NCBI GenBank assembly: GCA_002422945.1
Contig: DITW01000097.1
Location: 77,615 to 105,902, forward strand
Reading direction: 5' to 3'
DNA: 28,288 bases
From: Sphingomonadales bacterium UBA6174
GTDB lineage: Bacteria; Pseudomonadota; Alphaproteobacteria; Sphingomonadales; Sphingomonadaceae
Translations under genes and position numbers: made by a program
Shown: positions 1-6,236 of the stretch, one piece after another
How the letters are laid out: each line of letters opens with the position of its first letter
Position numbering within the stretch: the first letter of the stretch is position 1
The notes under the pieces: generated by a model
What the model was told of the DNA's origin: nothing
The model's database searches: none
Seen by the model: the letters and a program-made list of their open reading frames with translations, nothing else

Positions 1-1131
1 CCGGTCACGGTGTTGTCGCGCTGCCAACGGTTCGATCTACGGCGGATTCCGGCGGACATGCTCGCCGATCATTTTGCCAAGGTGATTGCAGCCGAGGGCG
101 TGGATGCGGAGCCGGAGGCGCTGGCGCTGATCGCACGCGCGGCGGAAGGGTCGGCGCGCGATGGCCTGTCGATCCTCGATCAGGCGATTGCCCATGGGAT
201 TGAGCGGGTGACCGCCGATCAGGTGCGCGAGATGCTGGGTCTGGCTGATCGCAATGCGATCCGCGATCTGTTTGCCCATGTGCTGGAGGCGAATGCGGCG
301 GGTGCGTTGGATGGCTTGCGCAACCAATATGATCTGGGGGTCGAGCCGACCAATGTGCTGCGCGGCCTGTTGGAAATCGTCCATGCGGTGACCCGCGCCA
401 AATCGTCGCACAGGGTCGATCCGGCCCAATCGCTGGAAGAACGCGCGATCTATGAAGAATGGGCGTCGCGGCTTGGCTTTGCGGCATTGCATCGACTGTG
501 GCAGTTGTTGCTCAAAGGTCTGCAGGAAGTGATGACCGCGCCCTTGCCTTATGAGGCGGCGGAAATGGCGCTGTTGCGCGTGATCCACGCATCGAACATG
601 CCCGATCCGGGGGAATGGATGCGGCGTTTGGCATCCGGTGAGTTCGGTAGCGCGGTTGCCGCGCCTGTAGGCAATGCGGCTGCTCCTGCTGCGCCCGCGA
701 TAGCCGGGGCAACGCTGGCCGCACCGTCTGCGGAAATCGTACCTGAAACCGCCGCTATTCCGGCAAGCTATGCTGATTTGGTGGCGGCGCTGGAAGGCGC
801 GGGCAAGATGATCATCGGCGATAAATTGCGCCGCGAATTCGGGGTGGTGCGCTATGCGCCACCGGAACTGGTGCTGCACGGCAAGCCGCGCGCCGCCGAC
901 CGTGAATTTTTGCCCGCGCTGATGACGACGCTGAAAGCGCTGACCGGCTTGGTATGGGACGTGCGCGAAAGCGACCTGCCTGCCGAGCCGACGCTGGCGG
1001 AACAAGAGCAAATGGCCGAAGAGGCCGCGCGTCAGGCCATTTTGGCCGACCCGTTAGTGGCTGCGGCGTTGCATGCGTTTCCGGGGGCGGAACTGATCGA
1101 CCATCATCCTTTGAAACTGCGGAGTGCATGA
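1..1131 (+). CDS. dnaX: DNA polymerase III subunit gamma/tau, C-terminal part (5' end outside window)
   Basis: This is the tau/gamma subunit of the replicative clamp loader, which hydrolyses ATP to load the beta clamp and, as tau, bridges polymerase cores and helicase. The frame is open from base 1, so the gene starts upstream and the P-loop ATPase part is missing. The first visible residues (PVTVLSRCQRFDLRR) are the conserved end of the AAA+ domain with the arginine-finger region. They are followed by the helical lid and the collar domain (about residues 60-200 of the fragment). An Ala/Pro-rich linker leads to a C-terminal domain (YADLVAALEG to HPLKLRSA) typical of alphaproteobacterial DnaX. 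The stop at 1129-1131 lies one base before the proposed ybaB start, the usual dnaX-ybaB pairing. Identification rests on these motifs and on synteny. No programmed frameshift signal was looked for beyond the visible part. Confidence 0.95.
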   Translation, partial: PVTVLSRCQRFDLRRIPADMLADHFAKVIAAEGVDAEPEALALIARAAEGSARDGLSILDQAIAHGIERVTADQVREMLGLADRNAIRDLFAHVLEANAAGALDGLRNQYDLGVEPTNVLRGLLEIVHAVTRAKSSHRVDPAQSLEERAIYEEWASRLGFAALHRLWQLLLKGLQEVMTAPLPYEAAEMALLRVIHASNMPDPGEWMRRLASGEFGSAVAAPVGNAAAPAAPAIAGATLAAPSAEIVPETAAIPASYADLVAALEGAGKMIIGDKLRREFGVVRYAPPELVLHGKPRAADREFLPALMTTLKALTGLVWDVRESDLPAEPTLAEQEQMAEEAARQAILADPLVAAALHAFPGAELIDHHPLKLRSA

Positions 1132-1132
1132 C

Positions 1133-1456
1133 GTGCAAAATCTCGATGATATCCTCGCCATGGCGAAGAATGTGCAAGACGAACTGGCCCGGGCACAGGC
1201 CCAATTGGACCATACTGAAGTCGAAGGCCAATCGGGCGGCGGTCTGGTGAAGATCAAGGCGACGGCCAAGGGACGCATCCTCGGGATCGACATCGATCCA
1301 AGCCTGTTGCAGCCGGAAGAAAAGCAGATGCTCGAAGACCTGCTGATTGCGGCTTATAATGATACGCGCAATAAGGCGGATGCCGTGGCCGGCGCTGAAA
1401 TGAGCAAGATGTCGGCCGGTATTCCATTGCCGCCGGGCTTCAAACTGCCGTTCTAA
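1133..1456 (+). CDS. ybaB: YbaB/EbfC family nucleoid-associated protein
   Basis: This encodes a small DNA-binding protein of about 107 residues. Family members form dimers that bind DNA and are found directly downstream of dnaX in many bacteria. The sequence shows the family layout: an N-terminal helix (LDDILAMAKNVQDELARAQ), a central beta region containing VEGQSGGGLVKIKATAKG, a second helical part (EKQMLEDLLIAAYNDTRNKAD) and a Gly/Pro-rich end (GIPLPPGFKLPF). Two GTG starts are possible, at 1124 and 1133. I chose 1133 because GGAG at 1121-1124 then sits 8 nt upstream, whereas it would overlap the earlier start. The gene follows dnaX with almost no gap, so it is probably co-transcribed. The cellular role in this family is not firmly settled; recombination and nucleoid roles are proposed. 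Confidence 0.9.
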   Translation: MQNLDDILAMAKNVQDELARAQAQLDHTEVEGQSGGGLVKIKATAKGRILGIDIDPSLLQPEEKQMLEDLLIAAYNDTRNKADAVAGAEMSKMSAGIPLPPGFKLPF

Positions 1457-1604
1457 AATCGAATAAGATTAAATTGGGTGACAAATCAGCTTTGCGTGCA
1501 TAACTTGCGCGCCAGTATGGTTGCGTATGGCGGCTGGGATCGCTTGGCGACACGCTAGCTGCGACCATCAATCTTGACAGCATGAAATGCGGGGGAGAAC
1601 GACT
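1457..1604 (+). promoter_or_regulatory. Spacer before the PuuD-like gene, possible weak promoter
   Basis: This 148-nt gap separates ybaB from the membrane protein gene and is richer in A/T at its start than the flanking genes. A possible but poor promoter is TTGCGT at about 1494 followed after about 18 nt by TATGGT. A TTGACA at 1574-1579 is a good -35 word, but its -10 position would fall on the ribosome binding site, so I do not rely on it. No hairpin terminator for ybaB was seen. Confidence 0.25.
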
Positions 1605-2168
1605 TTGGCTAAATTTTTTGGCAATCTGAATGCAGTGCTGGCAGCGGGCCTGCTGCTTGCAATCGTGGTTATTGTGGGCATTGGCCCGAACGGCGAAGCC
1701 GTGCCGGCGATCCTGCGCTGGGCGCACCTCTTCTTTGGCGTGATGTGGATCGGCCTGTTGTATTATTTCAACTTCGTCCAGATCCCGACCATGCCGAAAG
1801 TGCCGGCTGAATTGAAGCCTGCCGTCAGCAAGTACATCGCGCCGGAAGCATTGTTCTGGTTCCGTTGGGGTGCCGCTTTCACGGTGCTGACGGGCCTGAT
1901 CATCGCCATTCAGGCTGGCTATGCCCATGATGCTTTCACGCTTCAGCCGGGTTATCAGCTGATCGGTATCGGCATGTATATTGCGCTGGTGATGGCGTTC
2001 AACGTGTGGTTCGTGATCTGGCCGGCACAGCAGAAGGCCCTTGGTCTTGTGCCTGCCGAAGATGCCGTGAAGGCCGCAGCCGCAGGTCGTGCGATGATCT
2101 TCTCGCGCACGAATACCTTGCTGTCGCTGGCGATGTTCTACACCATGGTGAACGCCAATCTCGGTTGA
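1605..2168 (+). CDS. Short PuuD-family (urate hydroxylase N-terminal domain-like) membrane protein
   Basis: This encodes an integral membrane protein of about 187 residues with four to five hydrophobic segments (roughly residues 8-26, 36-58, 85-105, 115-140 and 168-185). The segment RWAHLFFGVMWIGLLYYFNF and the following FVQIPTMPKVPAELKP resemble the membrane domain of the PuuD family. Full PuuD proteins carry a C-terminal cytochrome c domain. Here there is no CxxCH motif, so the protein corresponds to the membrane part only and its enzymatic activity is uncertain. I chose the TTG at 1605 because GGGGGAG at 1591-1597 lies 7 nt upstream; an in-frame ATG at 1587 would put that purine run inside the gene. 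It is separated from ybaB by about 148 nt and ends before a strong hairpin. Family assignment is from memory of the sequence pattern; function is inferred weakly. Confidence 0.7.
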   Translation: MAKFFGNLNAVLAAGLLLAIVVIVGIGPNGEAVPAILRWAHLFFGVMWIGLLYYFNFVQIPTMPKVPAELKPAVSKYIAPEALFWFRWGAAFTVLTGLIIAIQAGYAHDAFTLQPGYQLIGIGMYIALVMAFNVWFVIWPAQQKALGLVPAEDAVKAAAAGRAMIFSRTNTLLSLAMFYTMVNANLG

Positions 2169-2193
2169 TCCTCTGGACAACTGATGGGGTAAG

Positions 2194-2233
2194 AAAACCC
2201 GGCCTGCCTATCGTGGCAGGCCGGGTTTTTCTT
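2194..2233. terminator. Bidirectional intrinsic terminator between convergent genes
   Basis: A perfect 15-bp stem pairs 2194-2208 (AAAACCCGGCCTGCC) with 2215-2229 (GGCAGGCCGGGTTTT) around a 6-nt loop. Read on the + strand the stem ends in a T run (TTTTTCTTT) and on the - strand in TTTTC, so it should stop transcription from both sides. It sits between the stop of the PuuD-like gene (2168) and the stop of the dsbD-like gene (2233-2235 on the opposite strand), exactly where two convergent transcripts need to end. Confidence 0.9.
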
Positions 2234-4332
2234 TATTCAAACGCCAACAGCATGTCCGGCGTAAGGAGTTGTGGTAGGGTCTGCGGTGCGGCGCCCTTGG
2301 CCGGATAATAGAGGTAAAGCGGCACGCCGGAGCGCCCCTGACTTTCGAGGAAGCGGGTGATCGCTGGGTCGCCTCGGGTCCAGTCGCCGATCATGATCTG
2401 AATGCCCTTGGCCTTGAACGCGGCGCGGACATCATCGCGATCAATGGCGGCGGCTTCGTTGACCTTGCAGGTGATGCACCAATCGGCGGTGAAATAGAGA
2501 AATACCGGGGTGTTTGACCGGCGCAATGTGGCGAGCGCCGCCTCATTGAACGGCACGGCATCTGCATTGCCGATGGCAGCATTGGTGGTGCTGGGCTTTG
2601 TCGGCAGGGCGAGGCCAAGGGCGAAGCTTGCGGCAAAACCGAGGGCGAGGGCGGTCAGCCCGATATAGCCCTGCCGCCGCCAGATGAAGATCGCGCCAAT
2701 GACCGTTATCACGCTCGCTGCACCCAGCCCGGGCAGTGCCGCCTGTCGCCATAAGAGCCAGAGCAATGCCAAGGCCGTCAGCCCCATCGGCAATGCGAGC
2801 CAATGTTTCACCCGCTCCATCCAGCCGCCGGGCTTGGGCAGGCGGGTGCGGAGCGCCGGGATGAAGCCGATGGCCACAAATGGCAGCGCGATACCGAGGC
2901 CAAGACCAGCGAAAATGCCCAGTGCCGCGATGCTGGGCAGGACCAGTGCTGCGCCCAAGGCTGCGCCGAGGAACGGGCCGGTGCAGGGCGTGGCGACAAA
3001 GGCGGCGAGCATGCCGGTGAACAATGCGCCCCTTGCGCCCTCGCCTTGAGTCAATTTCTGGCCGGTAACGATGGCGGGCAAGCGTACCCAGCCCGCCAGA
3101 TTGGCGGTCAACACCGCCATCAGCGCATAAAGCACAAGGATGGTGGTCGGATATTGGAGCTGAAAAGCCCAGCCAGCCTGTTCCCCGGTTGCCCGCAACA
3201 ATAACAACAGGCCGCCGAGCGCGGTTGTGCCGATCACCGCGCCTGCGAGATAGGCGAGGCCCTCGCGCTGCGCCTCGCTTTTGCTTGCGCCTGCGCGGAT
3301 CAGGCTCATCGCCTTCAGGCTGAGGATCGGAAAGACGCAGGGCATGAGATTGAGCAGCAGCCCGCCCAAGATCGCGCCGCCGAGCGCTAGCCATAGGCTC
3401 AGCGGGTTCGGCGCGATTTTGGCGGGAGCTTGGATGGTGGCCATGGCGTTTTGGTCCACGCCCAAGGCCGCGACGATGCGGGCGATGGGGGTGGCGGCAT
3501 TCACGGGCTCTACGATCGTGATGGCAGGGACCGGGCCGGGGACGGCCTCGATGTCCAGCCCTTGATCCGGGCCGATGGCGAGCAGTCCGTGCAATTTGTC
3601 TTGGGGCGTGAAAAAACCGGCCTTGGGCAATTCGACGATCAGATGATCCTGATGGCGGCCAAAATGCTGGGGCTTGGCATAGTCGATCAGATCGGTGGTC
3701 AGCGCGAAGAAATGGGGTGCGGCTATCTTGGCTGTGGCGGGATAGGGAATGGCGATGCGGACCAGATCGCCCTTCACCTCGAACCGGGCTTGTGCGCCGA
3801 GCGGGCGCGGCAGTTTCGCCCGCCAGCCATCGAAACGCGGGTCGTTGGGCGTCGCTGCGCCGGAATGGCCGATGGTCAGATCAAGCGCGAGATCGGCCTG
3901 TTCGGGGACGCATAACGTGTCGGAACAGACCAGCCAGCGGGCATGCGCCCTGATGGGCAGGATAGTGCCGGGCGCGATGTCGGGGGATAATGTCGCCTGT
4001 GTGAGCAGCGCATATTCCTGTTCATAGACATGGTTCATCAACCCGGAAATCAACAGGGTCTGCGGTACGGGATAACGCAGCACGGCGAGGGTGACGCCCT
4101 TCGGCAATGTCCAGTCGATCTGCGGCTTTGTCCCCGCATCGCCGGGATTGAGCCAATAGCCGTGCCAGCCGGTCACGGGCTGCAAATCAATCGCGAGACT
4201 GATCGTCGTGCCGGGGGCGGGGCTTGCCTGTTCGGCGACAAGACGCGAGGAAAGTCGCTGTTGTGCGTGCGCTAAGGTCGCAGCGGCCATGATGCCGAGG
4301 AGGATTAGCCAGCGGCACAATTGGGTACGCAT
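2233..4332 (-). CDS. dsbD: Thiol:disulfide interchange protein of the DsbD/ScsB family
   Basis: This 699-residue membrane protein carries electrons from cytoplasmic thioredoxin to periplasmic disulfide proteins. A signal peptide (MRTQLCRWLILLGIMAAATLAHA) is followed by a periplasmic domain with a cysteine pair at about 136 and 141 (VCSDTLCVPE). The hydrophobic core, about 311-575, has the conserved cysteines C332 (NLMPCVFPILS) and C450 (VATPCTGPFLG). The C-terminal thioredoxin-like domain has the active site ADWCITCK (C619, C622). All three redox cysteine pairs are therefore present. The ATG at 4332 fits the signal peptide and has GGGGA 9 nt upstream on its strand; the frame is open for 26 more codons upstream, but those would hide the signal sequence. 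It is transcribed away from mraZ and ends at the shared terminator. ScsB and DsbD proper cannot be separated from sequence reading alone. Confidence 0.9.
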   Translation of the reverse strand: MRTQLCRWLILLGIMAAATLAHAQQRLSSRLVAEQASPAPGTTISLAIDLQPVTGWHGYWLNPGDAGTKPQIDWTLPKGVTLAVLRYPVPQTLLISGLMNHVYEQEYALLTQATLSPDIAPGTILPIRAHARWLVCSDTLCVPEQADLALDLTIGHSGAATPNDPRFDGWRAKLPRPLGAQARFEVKGDLVRIAIPYPATAKIAAPHFFALTTDLIDYAKPQHFGRHQDHLIVELPKAGFFTPQDKLHGLLAIGPDQGLDIEAVPGPVPAITIVEPVNAATPIARIVAALGVDQNAMATIQAPAKIAPNPLSLWLALGGAILGGLLLNLMPCVFPILSLKAMSLIRAGASKSEAQREGLAYLAGAVIGTTALGGLLLLLRATGEQAGWAFQLQYPTTILVLYALMAVLTANLAGWVRLPAIVTGQKLTQGEGARGALFTGMLAAFVATPCTGPFLGAALGAALVLPSIAALGIFAGLGLGIALPFVAIGFIPALRTRLPKPGGWMERVKHWLALPMGLTALALLWLLWRQAALPGLGAASVITVIGAIFIWRRQGYIGLTALALGFAASFALGLALPTKPSTTNAAIGNADAVPFNEAALATLRRSNTPVFLYFTADWCITCKVNEAAAIDRDDVRAAFKAKGIQIMIGDWTRGDPAITRFLESQGRSGVPLYLYYPAKGAAPQTLPQLLTPDMLLAFE

Positions 4333-4460
4333 GTTCTCAAATCCCCGAAATCGACAGTCGTGATCGCTCTTAGCTGGTCCCGCCTCGGATCGCAAAACCC
4401 CTGCGCACATCCCTGATTAGCGCCGGTCGAGAACGGTTGTCCCAATAATCATCAACATAG

Positions 4461-4469
4461 TTATCCACA
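4461..4469 (+). promoter_or_regulatory. DnaA box, exact consensus
   Basis: The nonamer TTATCCACA matches the DnaA-box consensus TTATNCACA at every position. It lies in the spacer upstream of mraZ, about 40 nt before the first MraZ-like box. One perfect nonamer could arise by chance across a whole genome, but its place in a regulatory spacer with two near-matches makes it a reasonable DnaA site. Confidence 0.55.
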
Positions 4470-4500
4470 GGCTTTTCCCGACCCGAAATGCCAACCGATA

Positions 4501-4568
4501 TGGGGCGTTTATGGAGAGTTATCCCCAGATTTCAGCGATAAATGGGGCAAAGTGGGGCTAATTCCCCA
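4501..4568. promoter_or_regulatory. MraZ-type operator: five TGGGG/CCCCA boxes
   Basis: MraZ binds TGGG-containing repeats spaced about 10 bp apart upstream of its own gene, as known from E. coli and other bacteria. Here TGGGG occurs at 4501-4505, 4543-4547 and 4553-4557, and the inverse CCCCA at 4523-4527 and 4564-4568. The two middle boxes form the classic unit TGGGG-N5-TGGGG. Box starts are 22, 20, 10 and 11 bp apart, close to multiples of a helical turn. The array ends about 143 nt before the mraZ start and probably gives MraZ autoregulation of the dcw cluster. Confidence 0.65.
4519..4527 (+). promoter_or_regulatory. DnaA-box-like nonamer, one mismatch
   Basis: TTATCCCCA differs from TTATNCACA at one position. 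Its last five bases are also one of the CCCCA boxes of the MraZ-like array, so the two proteins could compete here if both sites are real. Evidence for this site alone is weak. Confidence 0.35.
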
Positions 4569-4606
4569 ATTCTCCCGTTGTTTTCCAGCGCAGTCCGGGT
4601 TATCCC

Positions 4607-4615
4607 TTGTCCACA
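4607..4615 (+). promoter_or_regulatory. DnaA-box-like nonamer, one mismatch
   Basis: TTGTCCACA differs from TTATCCACA at the third base, a substitution tolerated in some DnaA boxes. It lies about 95 nt before mraZ, just downstream of a TTATCCC word at 4600-4606, in the zone expected for the dcw promoter. Confidence 0.35.
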
Positions 4616-4710
4616 GGCGAGGGGGATGATTCCACCTGCAAGGCTTTCGGCAATGGTCGGATCGGCGGCGCAGGACTGGTGGAGGATCATGTTTTTATTC
4701 GTCGGGGGGT

Positions 4711-5214
4711 GTGTTCAACGTGGGATTGCGGCAGCCATATTCCGGACCGGGATTGAGTGCGATCGACGCCAAGGGGCGTGTCGCTATCCCGTCGGATTTG
4801 CGCCGTAAAATCGAGGTAAACAGCCCCGGTTCCGGGTCGATCCAGCTCAACACCCATGACGATCGTCCGTGCCTGATGCTGTTCGATACCGGCTATACCC
4901 AGCAGAAATATGAAGACTTCCGCGCCCGGGTGCAGGCTGACATTGCTGCCGGTCGCGCGGCGCCGGATGCGTCCGAATATGATGATGATTACGGCTCGAC
5001 CGAAGATGCGAGCTATGATTCGAGCGGGCGGTTTATTCTGCCGAAGCTGTTGCGGCAGGAAGTGGGCCTGACCGATCTCGCCGTATTTATCGGCGTGGGT
5101 GACATGATCGAAGTCTGGTGCCCGCGCGAATTTCTCTCGGTCGAGCGGCCGGAGCGGATCAAGACGCAGCGCCGGGTGCGCGCGTTGTTGGCCGACAAGG
5201 GCATATCGCTGTGA
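4711..5214 (+). CDS. mraZ: Transcriptional regulator MraZ
   Basis: MraZ is a ring-forming DNA-binding protein with two SpoVT/AbrB-like domains that represses the dcw operon it heads. Both family signatures are visible: LSAIDAKGRVAIPSDLRR in the first half and YDSSGRFILPKLLRQEVGL in the second, each with the D-x-x-GR-x-x-(I/L)-P core. An acidic linker (SEYDDDYGSTEDASYD) joins them. The length of about 167 residues is slightly above the usual 140-150. The start is uncertain: GTG 4711 gives the longest protein, but the G-run at 4704-4709 is better spaced for GTG 4720. The stop overlaps the rsmH start by 4 nt (GTGA). The upstream TGGGG array is the expected operator. Confidence 0.92.
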   Translation: MFNVGLRQPYSGPGLSAIDAKGRVAIPSDLRRKIEVNSPGSGSIQLNTHDDRPCLMLFDTGYTQQKYEDFRARVQADIAAGRAAPDASEYDDDYGSTEDASYDSSGRFILPKLLRQEVGLTDLAVFIGVGDMIEVWCPREFLSVERPERIKTQRRVRALLADKGISL

Positions 5215-6236
5215 CCGCGGTCGGTGTTGCCGCGCCGCATATCCCCGTACTCCTCGATGAAGTGATGGCTGCGCTCGCGATTGTGCCGGGCGAGGTGCAT
5301 GTCGACGGCACATTCGGTGCGGGTGGCTATACGCGCGCGATGCTGGCGGCGGGGGCCAAGGTTCATGCGATTGATCAGGACCCGGATGCGCTGGCGATGG
5401 GGGCTGAGTTGGTGGCGTCGAGCCAAGGCGCATTGACCCTGCATCAGGGCAATTTCGCGGACATGGAAGCGTTGTTGGCGGCTACGGGCGTGGATGCGGT
5501 CGATGGTATCGTCCTTGATATTGGCGTATCGTCGATGCAGCTCGATCAGGCGGAGCGTGGTTTCGCGTTCATGCAGGATGGCCCGCTCGATATGCGCATG
5601 GCGCAATCAGGCGACAGTGCGGCCGATCTGGTGAACAATCTCGATGAGGCCGCGCTCGCGGACATCATCTACCGTTATGGCGAAGAGCATCGTTCCCGTC
5701 GTATCGCCCGCGCAATTGTCGCGGCGCGGCCGATCACGCGGACCGGCGAACTGGCGTCGGTCGTGCGCCGTGCCGTCGGCCATCATCCCGGCATGCCAAA
5801 AGACCCGGCGACCCGCACGTTTCAGGCGCTGCGGATCGAGGTCAATCATGAACTGGACGTGCTGGAGGCGGCATTGGTCGCGGCGGAACGTCTGTTGCGT
5901 CCCGGCGGTCGGCTGGTGGTTGTCACCTTCCACAGTCTTGAAGATCGCATCGTGAAGCAATTTCTGCGTGACCGATCGGCCAGTCAGGCGGCCGGTTCGC
6001 GCCATATGCCGCAGGTCGCGCAAATATTGGAGCCGAGCTTCGCCAAGCCTGAACGCGCGGTCAAGGCCGGTGAGGCCGAGTTGCGCCGCAATCCGCGCGC
6101 GCGGTCCGCGACATTGCGTGCGGCGCGTCGAACAGTGGCACCGGCGCGGTCGTTGGCGAACATGAAATCCAAAAATCTGGGGCAGGGGCATAAGGTTGCT
6201 GCCGACTTCAACACTGGCAGGAGGTTAGGCAAATGA
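5211..6236 (+). CDS. rsmH: 16S rRNA (cytosine(1402)-N(4))-methyltransferase RsmH
   Basis: RsmH (MraW) uses S-adenosylmethionine to methylate N4 of C1402 in 16S rRNA, in the ribosomal P site. The 341-residue protein begins PHIPVLLDEVM and has the SAM-binding motif HVDGTFGAGGYT at about residues 30-41. It continues with the family segments DGIVLDIGVSSMQLDQAERGF, GPLDMRM, ARTFQALRIEVN-like TRTFQALRIEVNHEL, and PGGRLVVVTFHSLEDRIVKQF. The GTG at 5211 overlaps the mraZ stop in a GTGA junction and immediately precedes the conserved N-terminus; the open frame extends upstream, but that part shows no family similarity. The 3' end overlaps ftsL by 4 nt. Length and motifs are normal. Confidence 0.97.
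   Translation: MTAVGVAAPHIPVLLDEVMAALAIVPGEVHVDGTFGAGGYTRAMLAAGAKVHAIDQDPDALAMGAELVASSQGALTLHQGNFADMEALLAATGVDAVDGIVLDIGVSSMQLDQAERGFAFMQDGPLDMRMAQSGDSAADLVNNLDEAALADIIYRYGEEHRSRRIARAIVAARPITRTGELASVVRRAVGHHPGMPKDPATRTFQALRIEVNHELDVLEAALVAAERLLRPGGRLVVVTFHSLEDRIVKQFLRDRSASQAAGSRHMPQVAQILEPSFAKPERAVKAGEAELRRNPRARSATLRAARRTVAPARSLANMKSKNLGQGHKVAADFNTGRRLGK

Larger units (their letters stand above)
4333..4710. other. Divergent dsbD-mraZ intergenic region (dcw control region)
   Basis: This 378-nt gene-free stretch must hold the promoters for dsbD (-) and the dcw cluster (+). It contains five TGGGG/CCCCA words (4501-4568), three DnaA-box-like nonamers (4461-4615) and an A/T-richer core than the flanking genes. 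A weak candidate dcw promoter is TTGTTT at 4578-4583 with TATCCC at 4601-4606 (17-nt spacing); it matches consensus poorly. A GGAGG at 4681-4685 followed by an ATG at 4689 lies out of frame with mraZ. No hairpin terminator was seen. Confidence 0.75.

Noticed and set aside
1574..1579. TTGACA as a -35 promoter element
   Set aside because: The matching -10 position would fall on the ribosome binding site of the next gene, leaving no room for a leader.
1440..2180. 246-codon open frame antisense to the PuuD-like gene
   Set aside because: The sense protein has clear membrane segments and a good ribosome site, whereas the antisense product is His/Arg/Gln-rich without structure.
4461..4615. Chromosomal replication origin
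   Set aside because: Only one exact DnaA box, no AT-rich unwinding tract comparable to an origin and no usual origin neighbours (dnaA, hemE, parAB). Regulation of dcw is the simpler reading.
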